NCBI GenBank assembly: GCA_020073485.1
Contig: JAIQFB010000001.1
Span: 310,001-374,000, forward strand
From: Terriglobia bacterium
GTDB lineage: Bacteria; Acidobacteriota; Terriglobia; Acidiferrales; UBA7541
DNA length: 64,000 nt
Reading direction: 5' to 3'
Shown here: piece after piece, positions 1 to 10,029 of the stretch
Layout: each line of letters starts with the position of its first letter
Position numbering within the stretch: position 1 is the stretch's first letter
The notes under the pieces: generated by a model
Told to the model about the DNA's origin: nothing
The model's input: only the letters and a program-made list of their open reading frames with translations
Database searches by the model: none
Made by a program: the position numbers and the translations under genes

Positions 1-1305
1 GTGCACCGCGCGTTCCAGGAACACGCCCATGCGCGCCATGGTCTTCAGATTGCGCACCACCGAATGCGCGATGCCGTTACGCACGCCGTCGGCGTCCGCC
101 GCGAGGCTCTCCAGCACCACGAGCAGCTTCGCCTCCAGGTCCGGATCGTCCACGGTCAGCAGGAGATGTTCGTGGCCGCGTTCGCGCAGCAGATTCCGTA
201 TGCGCTCGTCCATCGTGATTCCGGCGGAAGGCACCAGCCCCGGCATGGACGTCACCATGGCGTGATAGCGCGAGGAAACCAGCAAGCTGCAGCAGCGCAG
301 GACGCTCACCAGTTCGTACATATCGTGCGCATCGGACGTGAATACCGGCGCGCCTCCGAGTTGCGGCGCAAGCGCTTCGCACGCGCGCGTATCCAGGCGT
401 TCCATGGCCACCAGGATCGGAAACACGTCGTGCTTCGCGCGAAACGCTTTTACAGCTCCAGCGATTGATCCGAGATATTTTTGATACGCGGCGTCCACCG
501 CCGGGCCGGAATTATGGAAGTAAACCGAACTGTAGTGGCTTTCCTTGTACGCGCCGAAGCATTTCCGTGCGATCAATTTCGCCACCGAAGGTTTTACAGG
601 CCACCAGAAGGGATTGATCGGGCACACCGCCAGCACCGGCGTCCGCCCATCCCAACCGGCGGCGGCCAGGGCCTTACGTCCGAATTCGGCCGGGTGTGGC
701 TCGAAGGTCCATGCGGTGTCCGTACCGAGTTCGGTGGGAACGCCAAGTTTGCTCAATATTCCCTGCGATTCCTCATTGCGCGTGATGACCAGCGAGCGGC
801 GGCAGTAATGTGCGCACATCTTTTCGAGCATCGGATCCATGGCGCCCGCTTCTCCGCCGTAGCCGATGGAAAGTTTATTTTCGGCGGCGGCGATGCCCAG
901 CGCGCCGATGGTCATGGTCGAAAGGGCGTTGGCGAATTTGCTCTTGAACATTGACCCTTCGCAGGCGATCACACCGTCGTACTTCCTCACTTCGCGAAAC
1001 AGGAACGGGGGAAAGATCATGGGGAGCTGCACCTGGCGGGTTCCGGAAAAATATCCGCGCGACCGTTCCGGATCGAAGGTCATCACGCTGAGGGCGACAT
1101 TTTTTTCGCCTAGCACACGCCGCACCTGCCGCAGCATTTCTTCCACGCGCACATCGGAGCCCGTATTGCGCGTGCCGTTGTAACCGGCAAACAGCAGCTT
1201 CAGCGGTTCGCCCTCCTGCCACGCCCGCCCCGCGCCGAACTTCCAGAGCGCGCGTGACATTTCGATCAGCGAGCTCGTCCAGGCTTCCAGGACGAAATCC
1301 ATCAT
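1..1305 (-). CDS. Polysaccharide pyruvyl transferase family protein (3' end outside window)
   Basis: The minus strand is open from 1305 to the window edge, at least 434 codons without a stop. The N-terminal part has a glycine-rich stretch ([15 protein letters not shown]) that matches the nucleotide-binding start of polysaccharide pyruvyl transferase/CsaB-type proteins. Later comes the family-typical [11 protein letters not shown] segment. Members transfer a pyruvyl group or act as GT-B-like enzymes on cell-surface polysaccharides. ATG codons at 1305 and 1302 are in frame; the 1305 start gives an ATGA overlap with the stop of the preceding SDR gene, so the two are translationally coupled. It is the third gene of an operon with two acyl-reductase-like genes. 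The family call is fairly firm; the substrate is unknown. Confidence 0.8.
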   Translation of the reverse strand, partial: MMDFVLEAWTSSLIEMSRALWKFGAGRAWQEGEPLKLLFAGYNGTRNTGSDVRVEEMLRQVRRVLGEKNVALSVMTFDPERSRGYFSGTRQVQLPMIFPPFLFREVRKYDGVIACEGSMFKSKFANALSTMTIGALGIAAAENKLSIGYGGEAGAMDPMLEKMCAHYCRRSLVITRNEESQGILSKLGVPTELGTDTAWTFEPHPAEFGRKALAAAGWDGRTPVLAVCPINPFWWPVKPSVAKLIARKCFGAYKESHYSSVYFHNSGPAVDAAYQKYLGSIAGAVKAFRAKHDVFPILVAMERLDTRACEALAPQLGGAPVFTSDAHDMYELVSVLRCCSLLVSSRYHAMVTSMPGLVPSAGITMDERIRNLLRERGHEHLLLTVDDPDLEAKLLVVLESLAADADGVRNGIAHSVVRNLKTMARMGVFLERAVH

Positions 1306-2480
1306 GGATGAAGCCCTCGCGCGTCTCCCACCGCTGCGGCCGCTGCATTTTCGCCAATCCGCGCGGCCTCGCCGGGCCAATCCAGGTACGGATACGTGAA
1401 CTTGTGATCGCGGCTGAACCGCAGCAGCGGATAACAATATTTCGAGAACGGCTCCGGCTTGCGGCCCATTTCCGCCACCACGCGCGAATTTTCAAACACC
1501 GTGTCCCACACCAGGTACGGCATGAACACTTTCAGCAGCGAAGCGCTTCGGCCGATGCCGTTTCGATAGTGGGCAAGCCAGTTTACCGCGCCGGAAAAGG
1601 GGCGCTCCAGCTCCGGCCAGTACAACGGCTGCATTTTTCCTGCGGCACCCGCCAGCGCTCGCGTCAACTGGCCAAAGGTTTCCGAGCCGGTGCCCGACGA
1701 GAGGTGATAAATCTCGTGCGCCGGATTCTCTTTCTGGTGCAGCAGGACCACCGATTCCGCCACGTAATCCACGGGAACGATATCGATCCGGTCGGTCGAG
1801 CGGAACGGCAGAAACGGCAATCCGGCGAGAAAAACAAACGCGCGCACCATGTCGAATTGCGTGGTTTCCGCGCGGCGGCTGTCTCCCAACACGATGCTCG
1901 GGCGAAACACCGTTCGCGAGACGTCGGGAAGCAGTTCGCGCACCATGTGCTCGGTGAATTTTTTCGTACGCGCGTAGGGATCGTAGTCCGAGCGGTTCCA
2001 GTCGATGGAGGCGTCCTCGGTGACCACTTCGTGGCTGCGGTGTCCGGCCACGGCCACGGTCGAAACCTGGCTGAAGCGGCGCAGTCCGTGGGCATCGTGG
2101 GCGCGGCGGCCGAGTTGCGCGACTTCCAGCGTGCCGCGCAGGTTCACGTTCAGGCAGGTCTTTTCCGATTTGCGATTGAGCGAGGCGGCGCAATGGATAA
2201 CGGACTCTGTAGTGCCGACCAGCCGCGCGTATTCGGCGGGGTCCAGTCCGAAGCGTGCGTCGGTGAGGTCGCCGCGATACACGGAAATGCGCGTCTCGAG
2301 GGCGTCGCGAAATTCCGGAAAATCCATGTGCAACTGCAGCGCGTGCCACAGCCGTTCGTTCGCCTCCTGCTCGGTCTTCGCGCGGACCAGCAGATTCAGC
2401 CGGTCGGCGTGGCGTTCCAGAAGGATGGCGGCGATGTGCGCGCCGATGTAGCCGGTGGAACCGGTCAGAAAGATGGCCAT
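1302..2480 (-). CDS. Extended SDR / thioester-reductase-like NAD(P)-dependent oxidoreductase
   Basis: A 392-residue protein that begins directly with a Rossmann motif ([14 protein letters not shown], residues 4-17) and has the SDR YxxxK pair in DPYARTKK. The overall pattern is that of the NAD_binding_4 / 'male sterility' family, which reduces acyl thioesters or epimerises sugars. It starts only 3 bp after the stop of the HAD/acyl-reductase fusion gene and ends overlapping the pyruvyl transferase, so the three genes form one transcript. With an acyl-CoA reductase next door, a role in making a fatty alcohol, ether lipid or lipid-linked glycan is plausible. A sugar epimerase role cannot be excluded. 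Confidence 0.82.
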   Translation of the reverse strand: MAIFLTGSTGYIGAHIAAILLERHADRLNLLVRAKTEQEANERLWHALQLHMDFPEFRDALETRISVYRGDLTDARFGLDPAEYARLVGTTESVIHCAASLNRKSEKTCLNVNLRGTLEVAQLGRRAHDAHGLRRFSQVSTVAVAGHRSHEVVTEDASIDWNRSDYDPYARTKKFTEHMVRELLPDVSRTVFRPSIVLGDSRRAETTQFDMVRAFVFLAGLPFLPFRSTDRIDIVPVDYVAESVVLLHQKENPAHEIYHLSSGTGSETFGQLTRALAGAAGKMQPLYWPELERPFSGAVNWLAHYRNGIGRSASLLKVFMPYLVWDTVFENSRVVAEMGRKPEPFSKYCYPLLRFSRDHKFTYPYLDWPGEAARIGENAAAAAVGDARGLHP

Positions 2481-2483
2481 GGA

Positions 2484-4910
2484 TTAAGCTTGAGTCCCCG
2501 TGCCCGACGCCGCTCCCGCATGCGGCAACTCCACGCGGTGCGGTGTTCCGTTCCCCGCGTGCTGCGGAGAAAAAACTCGCCGCGGCCGCGATTCCGGCGC
2601 GCGCCCCTCGATCAGCGGATACACCCACCGGCGCAGCGCGGGGATATGGATGTTAATCCAATATTCCCACCAGTCAATCGTCGAGGGATCATAGCTGAAG
2701 GCCGCGCGTTCGTCCTCGGGAATCGCAGCCGAAAGCAGCTGCACGTTTTCGGATTCAAACACCTGCTCATTGTGCAGGATAAACGGCTCGTAGAGTTCGA
2801 TGAGTTTTTCGACGCGGATCAGGTCGCGTTCCTGGCGCGCGAGCGGAGGTTTCCTTATCTGTAGGGCGGAGGCGGCGCGATTAATGCCGTGGACGACGGC
2901 TTTCTGCGCGGGCACCGAGAATTTTTCGTAGCGCGATTTGGAAACGGGAATGGTGTCGAACTGCATGCGCATCCAGTTTTCCAGGCTCTGCTGCGCGCGG
3001 AAGTGTTTGCGATGGGCCAGCCCGGTCAATTCGATCGAGCGGCCCATGTCGCACGGATTGCTCGAGGATGTCGCGAGTTGATAGATCGGCTGGTGGCGGC
3101 GCGCGATAATTGCGGCGGCAATCAGCGTCATCCCGCGGCAGACCATATCCACGGGAATCACGTCCAGGCATTTGCGCTCGTTGGTCGGCAACTGGCGGAA
3201 GTAGGTGCCAAGCAAATATGAAAGCGGCGCCGAAGTATTAATCCCTTCATTCCATCCCGGGAACGGCTGGTCGGTGGACGTCTCCACAATCGAAGGCCGC
3301 ACGATGGCCACGGGCAGGCCGGCCGCGTGGCGCACCAGCAGCGATTCGGCCAGCGATTTCGTCAGCGTGTACGTATTGGGCCAGCCCAGGTGGCGCGCCC
3401 GCCGCGTCCCCGCGCGCGTCAGCCGGTTTCGCAGCCAGCGCATGCGATTTTTTCGGATCAGGTTTTCCAGTTCCGGGCCGGAGGGGTCTTCGCTCCCTCG
3501 ATGCCTTCCCAGCGCCTGCCGGTGCAATGCGGCCGTTATCTCCGTACTTTCCGCGCGGGCTTCGGCGTGCGCAACCACTTCCAGCAGGGATTTATACTCG
3601 TGGTCGGCGTCGAAATCGGGCACGCCGAGCGGCGTGTAGTCCGGCTGCACTTGCTCGGTCACCCGGCCGTCTCTTGAACCCACCACGTAGCAGGTGGATA
3701 AGTGCAAAAGCCCCGCGTGGTTTGAGGCCTTCAAGAAATCGATCAGGTGAAACACCGGCGCGACGTTGCTGGCCAGGGCCTCGCGCAGATCCGGATTGAA
3801 ATCCGTGAGCCCGGAACTATTCACCACCAGGTCGAGCGTTCGCCCCAGACGTTCCTGGGTCTCAGGCAGCATTCCAAGCCCGGGCTGGCTGACGTCGCCC
3901 TCGACGACTTCCACTCGCTCGGCGACGAAGTCCGCGAAGCGCTCGCCCAGGCGTTCCTGCAACTGGTCGAAAACAGGCGATTCTTCAAAAATTTTCTCGA
4001 AGCGCCTCCGCGCGGTGGTCGTGCGCTGGCGGCGGATGAGCAAGTAGATCTTGCCGATCTGCGGCACCTCGCTCAAAAGCTGCGCGAGCCAGACCTTGCC
4101 GATGAACCCGGTCACGCCAATCAGCAGAATATTCTTGCCCGCCAGCGTCCCGCGCACCGAAAGCGGTCCGGATTGCGCATTCCCATCGAACACGACCAGC
4201 GCGCGGTGATTCGCAGCTTTGGGCCGCTCCGCCGGCAGAATTGCTTTCTCCAGGCGCTCGGGATGGCCGGTGAGGCCCAGGTTTCGCAGCAGCCGGTCCG
4301 CGGGCACGCTGCCATTGGCGCCGCGCTCGAATGCCCATGCCAGGGGGCTGCGCGGGCGAATCACGGGGGCGAGCAGCCGCCCCGTGGCGACGCCGTCGCG
4401 AAATTCCAGCCGGTTGGACACCAGGTGCGATACCCCAAGATATTGCGCCAGCGGGCGCATCACGTGGTCCAGCCCCTGGCTGACCAGCACCACATTTCCT
4501 GCGCCCTTCGAGGCGACGCACTGGCGCAGGCGCTCGACTCCCTCGGGCTTCAACTGTTTCTTTAAGATGTATTCGAAATATTCCTCACCCAGCAGATCCA
4601 GGCGGTCGCGTGTGACTCCGGAGAGAAGCGTGTGCAGCACGCGCGTAGCGAACACGCGATGGCTGGCATATAGAAATGGCCTGACTAGGGCTAACGCCAG
4701 CATGCCGCCGCGCCGCGCCCAACGTCCCGCGAAGGTATGCGAGTTCCAGGTGAAATAAGCCACCGGGCGGACTGCGCCGAGGTCCGCCAGGCTGCCTTCC
4801 ACGCGCCAGAAAGTCAGCGCCTGGAGATCCGCTCGCCAAGGGACGGATGGATTGTTGCTGGAAGAATGGCTGCCGTTGTTGGACCCGTTTTGGGCGGTTT
4901 GTTCACTCAA
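2484..4910 (-). CDS. HAD-IB-like domain fused to fatty acyl-CoA reductase (SDR type)
   Basis: An 808-residue two-domain protein. Residues about 28-185 follow the HAD-IB phosphatase fold (motif II Ser in VVLVSQG near residue 144; a dGxxTG-like RDGVATG at 171-177), but the motif I position reads FWRVEGS (34-40), so both catalytic aspartates of DxD appear replaced. From about 258 a fatty acyl reductase domain begins with [11 protein letters not shown], with YTLTK as the SDR Tyr/Lys pair and a C-terminal sterile-type helical tail. Acyl-CoA reductases of this type make fatty alcohols or aldehydes for waxes or ether lipids. It is the first gene of the 4910-1 operon. The N-terminus is Ser/Asn-rich and probably disordered. 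The enzyme family is well supported; the HAD alignment was made by eye. Confidence 0.85.
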   Translation of the reverse strand: MSEQTAQNGSNNGSHSSSNNPSVPWRADLQALTFWRVEGSLADLGAVRPVAYFTWNSHTFAGRWARRGGMLALALVRPFLYASHRVFATRVLHTLLSGVTRDRLDLLGEEYFEYILKKQLKPEGVERLRQCVASKGAGNVVLVSQGLDHVMRPLAQYLGVSHLVSNRLEFRDGVATGRLLAPVIRPRSPLAWAFERGANGSVPADRLLRNLGLTGHPERLEKAILPAERPKAANHRALVVFDGNAQSGPLSVRGTLAGKNILLIGVTGFIGKVWLAQLLSEVPQIGKIYLLIRRQRTTTARRRFEKIFEESPVFDQLQERLGERFADFVAERVEVVEGDVSQPGLGMLPETQERLGRTLDLVVNSSGLTDFNPDLREALASNVAPVFHLIDFLKASNHAGLLHLSTCYVVGSRDGRVTEQVQPDYTPLGVPDFDADHEYKSLLEVVAHAEARAESTEITAALHRQALGRHRGSEDPSGPELENLIRKNRMRWLRNRLTRAGTRRARHLGWPNTYTLTKSLAESLLVRHAAGLPVAIVRPSIVETSTDQPFPGWNEGINTSAPLSYLLGTYFRQLPTNERKCLDVIPVDMVCRGMTLIAAAIIARRHQPIYQLATSSSNPCDMGRSIELTGLAHRKHFRAQQSLENWMRMQFDTIPVSKSRYEKFSVPAQKAVVHGINRAASALQIRKPPLARQERDLIRVEKLIELYEPFILHNEQVFESENVQLLSAAIPEDERAAFSYDPSTIDWWEYWINIHIPALRRWVYPLIEGRAPESRPRRVFSPQHAGNGTPHRVELPHAGAASGTGTQA

Positions 4911-5158
4911 TGGTGATTTCCAATCCAGAGACGTAGAGAAGAATCACCCTGTCTGGCCAGACTGAAGCTATCATTCCCGGCCCCTGAATCGCAAGGGCCG
5001 GAGAGGTTTGCTGAGTAGAACAGCGGTTGTACCCACCCGATCAGGTTTTACATTCCGTTCACACTCGCTTGAAGTTTCTTTCAACTCCCCGCCATTAGAG
5101 TACGCCGTCCCCGAGGTTCATTCATCCGGAACGTTATTAGATAAAGAGGAGGAATCTT

Positions 5159-6949
5159 ATGGCAAGTAAATGGAAAGCCGGCATGCTCGTTGGCGCACTG
5201 GCGCTATCGTGGTTGCCGAATGTCGTTGCTGGACCGAAAGACGGCCGCGACCGCGACCGCGATCGTGACAAGATTCGCCACGTTCTTCTTATCAGCATCG
5301 ATGGAATGCACGCCGTCGATTATGCGAACTGCGTGGCGTCAAATACCTGCCCGCATCTGGCCGAACTAGGCGAGACGGGCGTGAACTATACGCGCACCAC
5401 CACTTCCAGACCGTCCGATTCATTCCCCGGCCTGATGGCCCTGGTGACTGGCGGCACGCCGCGAACTGTGGGCGCGTACTACGATGTCGCCTATGATCGT
5501 GTCCTGGCCCCGCCGAAGGTTGCGACCGGCAACGGGCTGCCAGCCGGGAGCTGCATCGAAGGGGTTATCAACGGAACCCAAACCGAATATGAAGAAGGCG
5601 ACGAAATCGACCAGTCGAAACTGAACGGCGGCTTTTCCGGGTACTCCTTGATCGACGGAGGCATAAAATCGATCGATCCCGACAAGCTGATTCGCGATCC
5701 CTTCGACGGCTGCAAACCGGTTTATCCCTGGAATTTCGTGCGCACGAACACCATTTATGGCGTGATCCACGCGGCGGGCGGCTACACAGCTTGGTCTGAC
5801 AAGCACGCCGTCTACTCGGTAGTTTCCGGCCCCACGGGAACCAATCAGCCCAGCAACCTGGACGATTACTATTCTCCCGAGGTTAACTCCCTCCAGATTG
5901 TCCTGCCAGGGATTAAGGCAGCTGCGCCTGCCGGCGAAACCGGTTTTGACTGCGGTACGCTTGTTCCAAATGGCGATGACTGGACCACCGGTTTCGACTC
6001 CATCAAGTGCTATGACCAGTTGAAGGTCAATGCAGTGGTCAACTGGATTAATGGCAAGACGCACCTCGGCGGAAGCAATGCTCCGGTCCCGGCGATCTTC
6101 GGCATGAACTTCCAGGCGGTCAGCGTCGGACAGAAGCTGATTTCACCCAAATCCGCAACCAGAACCGACGCAAACTCAGGCGGCTATGAGGATGCCCAGG
6201 GTACTCCCAGACCCAAAATGCTGGGCGAGATCGAATTCGTGGATGCGGCGATCGGGCAAATGGTGGAAGCACTCAAAAATAATCGTCTGCTCGATTCGAC
6301 CGCCATTATCATCACTGCCAAACACGGGCAGTCGCCGATCGATCCGAACCGCTTCTTCCCCATTCCGGGGAATTCGGGCAACAACGGTACGCCGCCTTCC
6401 GGGATCGTCGGGTCCTTTCTCCCGGCGGTTTACAACGACCCCAGTAACGGGCTCGGAATTGCCGAGGACGACATTTCCCAGCTGTGGCTGACTGATTCAA
6501 GCCGTACCGGGGACGTGGTAACGGCCTTGGAGGCTGCCGGAACAGCCATTGGACTGGGCCAGATCTACTATGGTGCCTCACTCACAACTCTGTTTAACGC
6601 TCCAGGTGTACCAGAGCATCCGGGACCCTGCTGTAAGCTTCGCGAGGGCGGCGATCCGCGTACGCCAGACGTTGTCGTGATTCCAAACGTCGGCGTGGTC
6701 TACACCGGCAACCTAAAGAAACAATCCGAGCATGGCGGCTACGCTTGGGACGATACCAACGTGATGTTGTTGGTTTCGAACCCCGGCCTTGAACGCAAGA
6801 CCGTCCACAGCTTTGTGGAAACCACGCAGGTGGCTCCCACAATCCTCCAACTCCTGGGTCTGGACCCGGATGACCTCGATGCAGTCAAGAGAGAGGGAAC
6901 ACCGGTTCTGCCGGGCCTGGAATTTCACGATGACGACCGCCGGTGGTAA
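5159..6949 (+). CDS. Secreted alkaline-phosphatase-superfamily phosphodiesterase
   Basis: A 596-residue protein with an N-terminal signal peptide (cleavage near VVAGPKD, about residue 25) followed by an Asp/Arg-rich linker. The metal-site motif LLISIDGMHAVDY and the nucleophile region TTTSRPSDSFPG identify a type I phosphodiesterase/nucleotide pyrophosphatase fold. Distal metal ligands lie in AKHGQSP and SEHGGYAWDD. The enzyme should hydrolyse phosphate mono- or diesters outside the cytoplasm. A strong ribosome site (AGAGGAGG) sits 7-8 bases before the ATG. Upstream, an inverted repeat TTGAA-N6-TTCAA (5069-5084) may be regulatory. It is divergent from the acyl-reductase operon and stands alone. 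The substrate is unknown. Confidence 0.85.
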   Translation: MASKWKAGMLVGALALSWLPNVVAGPKDGRDRDRDRDKIRHVLLISIDGMHAVDYANCVASNTCPHLAELGETGVNYTRTTTSRPSDSFPGLMALVTGGTPRTVGAYYDVAYDRVLAPPKVATGNGLPAGSCIEGVINGTQTEYEEGDEIDQSKLNGGFSGYSLIDGGIKSIDPDKLIRDPFDGCKPVYPWNFVRTNTIYGVIHAAGGYTAWSDKHAVYSVVSGPTGTNQPSNLDDYYSPEVNSLQIVLPGIKAAAPAGETGFDCGTLVPNGDDWTTGFDSIKCYDQLKVNAVVNWINGKTHLGGSNAPVPAIFGMNFQAVSVGQKLISPKSATRTDANSGGYEDAQGTPRPKMLGEIEFVDAAIGQMVEALKNNRLLDSTAIIITAKHGQSPIDPNRFFPIPGNSGNNGTPPSGIVGSFLPAVYNDPSNGLGIAEDDISQLWLTDSSRTGDVVTALEAAGTAIGLGQIYYGASLTTLFNAPGVPEHPGPCCKLREGGDPRTPDVVVIPNVGVVYTGNLKKQSEHGGYAWDDTNVMLLVSNPGLERKTVHSFVETTQVAPTILQLLGLDPDDLDAVKREGTPVLPGLEFHDDDRRW

Positions 6950-7076
6950 GCAAGCACTGCTGAGAGTTCAGTAGATTCAACGAGGGTGCTTCCTCACAGG
7001 GGGCACCCTATCTTTATTTGGATTGGAGCCACATCCCGGAAGTTCGATGCAGCGATTCCTGGCGGGGAAATTCCGA

Positions 7077-8189
7077 TTAAGGACCGCTGCTCTGGTGACG
7101 TCCCGCTGCGCCGGCCATCTCGGCGAGCAGGCGCTGGCCAAATTCCTGGCAGCCGACGCGGGTGGTGCCAGGCTCAACGATGTCCGGAGTTCGAATGCCG
7201 TTCACGAAGAGGCGGTCCACTGCCGATTCAATCCATTCGGCTTCGCGCGCCAGGCCGAAACTCTCGCGCAGCATCATGGACGCCGACAGAATCGTACCCA
7301 CTGGGCAGGCCACGTCTTTTCCCGCCAGCGAGGGCGCCGAGCCGTGAATCGGCTCGTAGAGCGACGGTCCAGGCCCGCTGCTCATGGACGGGATCAGGCC
7401 GATCGATCCGACCAGGGCCGCGCCGAGATCGCTCAGGATGTCGCCGAACATGTTGGACGTCAGAATGACGTCAAACTGCGCGGGCGCGAGCACCAGTTGC
7501 ATGGCGGCGTTATCCACATACAGATGTTCAAGTTTTACTTTCGGATGAGCCGCGGCCATGCGCGTGACCGTCCGCCGCCAGAGCTGCGAGGTGGACATCA
7601 CGTTGGCCTTATCGACTGAAGCAAGGCGCCCCGTGCGGGCCTCGGCGCGCGCGAAGGCATATTTCGCGACGCGCTCGATCTCGCCGGTGGTGTACACGGC
7701 CTCGTCAACGGCGCGCTCCCCGCTCGGGTCGGCTTCGACGTGATGCCGGCCGAAATAAATATCTCCCGCGAGTTCACGCACGAAGTCGATGTGCACGTTT
7801 TTCGCGCGATCGGCGCGCAGCGGCGTGAGGCTCGCAAGCGATGCACGCAAATCGATGGGCCGAAGATTGATGTACAGGCCCAGGGCCTGGCGCAGCGCCA
7901 GCAGGCCGCTCTCAGGGCGTTTGCCGATGGGCTGCGCGTCCCATTTGGGGCCGCCGACCGCGCCCAGCAGGATGGCGTCGGCGGACTTGCATGCGGCCAG
8001 CGTCTCAGACGGGAGCGGCTCTCCCGCGGCGTCGATGGCGCAGCCGCCGAAAGGGAACTCGGCGAAATCGAACTGGTGGCCGAATTTGGCGGCGCAATCT
8101 TTCAGCACGCGAACTGCAACGCCCACGATTTCCGGGCCGATGCCATCGCCGGGCAGGAGGACGATTTTCTTTGCGTCTGGGTTGGTCAT
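7077..8189 (-). CDS. leuB: 3-isopropylmalate dehydrogenase
   Basis: A 370-residue protein of normal LeuB length. It has the NAD-dependent beta-decarboxylating dehydrogenase signature: LLPGDGIGPE at the N-terminus, the substrate Arg/Tyr region around YINLRPI and HVEADPSG, and the conserved TSNMFGDILSD and HGSAPSLAGK blocks. It oxidises and decarboxylates 3-isopropylmalate in leucine synthesis. The gene stands alone on the minus strand, and leuA lies 4.4 kb away on the same strand, so the leucine genes are scattered rather than in an operon. Isocitrate and tartrate dehydrogenases are relatives, but the motif set and the nearby leuA favour LeuB. Confidence 0.93.
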   Translation of the reverse strand: MTNPDAKKIVLLPGDGIGPEIVGVAVRVLKDCAAKFGHQFDFAEFPFGGCAIDAAGEPLPSETLAACKSADAILLGAVGGPKWDAQPIGKRPESGLLALRQALGLYINLRPIDLRASLASLTPLRADRAKNVHIDFVRELAGDIYFGRHHVEADPSGERAVDEAVYTTGEIERVAKYAFARAEARTGRLASVDKANVMSTSQLWRRTVTRMAAAHPKVKLEHLYVDNAAMQLVLAPAQFDVILTSNMFGDILSDLGAALVGSIGLIPSMSSGPGPSLYEPIHGSAPSLAGKDVACPVGTILSASMMLRESFGLAREAEWIESAVDRLFVNGIRTPDIVEPGTTRVGCQEFGQRLLAEMAGAAGRHQSSGP

Positions 8190-8268
8190 GTTTGTTTTCC
8201 GCGGCGGACAACGGCAAATTCCGCGCGTCGCGGCCCAACAGTATAGTCCGGATTGGCGGGAGTAGAAC

Positions 8269-8291
8269 AGCCGCTCTTGCCTGTCCTACAA
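8269..8291. repeat. Solo half of palindromic repeat family B
   Basis: The segment CTCTTGCCTGTCCTACAAA matches one arm of the long inverted repeat at 10771-10856. It sits just upstream of the ArsR promoter and may be a decayed copy. Confidence 0.5.
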
Positions 8292-8299
8292 AAATGGGC

Positions 8300-8342
8300 T
8301 TGACACGTTTGGCGCTTGCGTATATTAGTAAACCGTATGGTT
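8300..8342 (+). promoter_or_regulatory. Promoter and likely autoregulatory operator of the ArsR gene
   Basis: A consensus -35 (TTGACA, 8300-8305) is followed by an AT-rich -10 region (TATATTAG, 8321-8328). The predicted transcription start falls at or next to the ATG at 8337, so the mRNA is probably leaderless. The start codon lies inside the inverted repeat AACC-GTAT-GGTT (8331-8342), a form seen in ArsR/SdpR-type operators. Autorepression is inferred. Confidence 0.65.
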
Positions 8343-8666
8343 AACTATAATCGGAGGCTGGACGCCACGTTTGCGGCCCTGGCCGATCCCACGCGGCGCG
8401 CGATTTTGATGGCGCTGATGCGCGGCCAGTCCACGGTCAGCGAGCTGGCGCGGCCGCACCGCATGAGCCTGCCCGCGGTGATGAAACATCTCGGGGTTCT
8501 GCAGCGGGCGGGCCTGGTCTCGCAGAAAAAAATCGGCCGCTCACGGCGCTGCCGGCTGGTGGCCCGGCCGCTCAAGAACGCGGAGGCGTGGATCTCTCAA
8601 TACCGCGCTTTCTGGGAAAAACAGTTTGATTCGCTCGACCGATACCTTACGGAATCGGACAAATAG
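8337..8666 (+). CDS. ArsR-family helix-turn-helix regulator (SdpR-like)
   Basis: A 109-residue winged-helix protein. The motif ATFAALADPTRRAILMAL and the recognition helix around SLPAVMKHLGVL are typical of ArsR regulators that partner SRPBCC (AHSA1) proteins. No metal-binding Cys motif is seen, so it is unlikely to be a metal sensor. The ATG at 8337 was chosen over an upstream TTG (8316) because the promoter -10 lies inside that extension. An SRPBCC gene, a DinB gene and a DUF899 gene follow on the same strand, a common ArsR-SRPBCC arrangement. Confidence 0.85.
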   Translation: MVNYNRRLDATFAALADPTRRAILMALMRGQSTVSELARPHRMSLPAVMKHLGVLQRAGLVSQKKIGRSRRCRLVARPLKNAEAWISQYRAFWEKQFDSLDRYLTESDK

Positions 8667-8713
8667 GCAAGTGCGAGCTCTAGTTGGAGCGCACCTTCAA
8701 AGGAGATACCGGA

Positions 8714-9160
8714 ATGGCTAAAGAGCAAATGACGACTCTGCCCGCAGTTCAGATGAAGCGCACGTTTCAGGCGCCGCGGGAAAGAGTGTTTCGCGCTTGG
8801 ACCGATCCGAAGGAACTTGCGCGCTGGTTTCACGTTTCGGCGGATTATTCCACGCTGGTTCCTGAGCTGGACCTGCGCGTGGGCGGAAAATACCGTGTCG
8901 AAATGCATCACAAGGGCGGCAACGTGCACAGGCTGTTCGGAACGTACCGTGAAATCAGGCCGCCCGAGAAGGTCTCGTTTACCTGGAGCTGGGAAAGTGA
9001 CCCGAACAAGAGCGAGTCGCTGGTGACCGTGGAGTTCCGCGACCTGGGGGCGGCCACCGAAATTCTACTTTCGCACGAGCTGTTGCCGAACGCCGAGGAG
9101 CGCGGCAAACACGAGCATGGGTGGACCGGGTGCCTCGAGCAGTTGGCGCAATATCTGTAG
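8714..9160 (+). CDS. SRPBCC (AHSA1-type) domain protein
   Basis: A 148-residue single-domain START-like protein. The opening MKRTFQAPRERVFRAWTDP and the segment FTWSWESDPNKSES are typical of the Aha1 C-terminal-like SRPBCC family, which bind hydrophobic ligands in a deep cavity. The start at 8714 has an AAAGGAGA ribosome site at good spacing; an earlier in-frame ATG at 8684 has none. It lies 47 bp after the ArsR gene and is probably co-transcribed with and controlled by it. The ligand is unknown. Confidence 0.85.
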   Translation: MAKEQMTTLPAVQMKRTFQAPRERVFRAWTDPKELARWFHVSADYSTLVPELDLRVGGKYRVEMHHKGGNVHRLFGTYREIRPPEKVSFTWSWESDPNKSESLVTVEFRDLGAATEILLSHELLPNAEERGKHEHGWTGCLEQLAQYL

Positions 9161-9232
9161 TGAATTTAGAACCCACGATTTTTGTGTGAACAGGCTATGG
9201 ATTCAAATCGCAAGTCACTCAAAGGAGCAACC

Positions 9233-9730
9233 ATGGCAATCGTCGATTCGATTTTGATGGAGCTGGACCAGGAAGCGAAGACCACGCAGCGCGTTCTGGA
9301 GCGCGTTCCGGAAAATAAGCTGGGCTGGAAGCCGCACGCTAAATCCTTTTCGCTCGGACAACTCGCGCTGCATATCGCCCAGGGCCAGGGAGCGCTGGCC
9401 GATGCGGTCAGCAAGGATTCCTTTGAAATTCCGAATTTCGCCCAGCCGGAACCCAAGAGCCGAAAGGAAATCCTGGACGCGTTCGCGCAAAGCACGGCGC
9501 ACGCCAAGGAAACACTGGCAAAACTGGACGATGCGCGCATGATGTCCACGTGGAGCGCGACCGCCGGCGGGAAAACGATTTTTTCCACGCCGCGAATCGG
9601 CTTTATTCGCGCCATTCTCCTGAACCATATTTATCATCATCGCGGGCAGCTTTCCGTTTATCTGCGATTGCTGGACGTGCCGGTGCCGTCGATTTACGGC
9701 CCCAGCGCGGACGAGAATCCGTTTACGTGA
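9233..9730 (+). CDS. DinB-family four-helix protein
   Basis: A 165-residue protein with the DinB-fold pattern: an N-terminal helix with ETTxxxLxxVPExKLxWKPH-like spacing (RVPENKLGWKPHAKS), then LALHIAQGQ and C-terminal LNHIYHHRGQLSVYLRLL. The three histidines of HI, NHIYHHRGQ form the usual metal site. Many members are thiol transferases or stress proteins. The AAAGGAG ribosome site just before ATG 9233 selects this start. It follows the SRPBCC gene by 72 bp and probably belongs to the same ArsR-controlled group. The exact reaction is unknown. Confidence 0.83.
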   Translation: MAIVDSILMELDQEAKTTQRVLERVPENKLGWKPHAKSFSLGQLALHIAQGQGALADAVSKDSFEIPNFAQPEPKSRKEILDAFAQSTAHAKETLAKLDDARMMSTWSATAGGKTIFSTPRIGFIRAILLNHIYHHRGQLSVYLRLLDVPVPSIYGPSADENPFT

Positions 9731-9792
9731 TTTGGGCGTGAGCATGTGACGGCTCTGGCGGTAAGAAAGGTTGCGGAAAAGCACATCCTTTT

Positions 9793-9903
9793 CGTCATTC
9801 CGAGCCCCGGAAGGGACCGGGATAAACTCCGCGAGGAATCCCTCTGCGGTTTAAATTCAAGAAAGAAGGATTCCTCGGCGAGAAACGCGCCTCGAAATGA
9901 CGG
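9793..9903. repeat. Palindromic intergenic repeat, family A copy 1
   Basis: Starts with CGTCATTCCGAG and ends with CTCGAAATGACGGC, the imperfect inverse. Inner arms include GAGGAATCC and GGATTCCTCGG, so the transcript would fold into a long hairpin. Related copies are at 12523, 29301, 40928 and 60537. Confidence 0.8.
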
Positions 9904-10029
9904 CGGTCTGTTTTTATCCACGCCGTTCAGGCTGATTTCAGTTTGCAATTGTGATGGCACCGCGAAAGTCACGGGTCCGGAGAATATCCGGGCCGCGCCC
10001 TGCAAAGCGGAGGGCGGAAGGAGGACGCA

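Noticed and set aside
1254-2864. Long plus-strand frame of 536 codons
   Set aside because: It mirrors the SDR and acyl-reductase genes on the minus strand; Arg/His/Ala-rich text without motifs is a high-GC antisense artefact.
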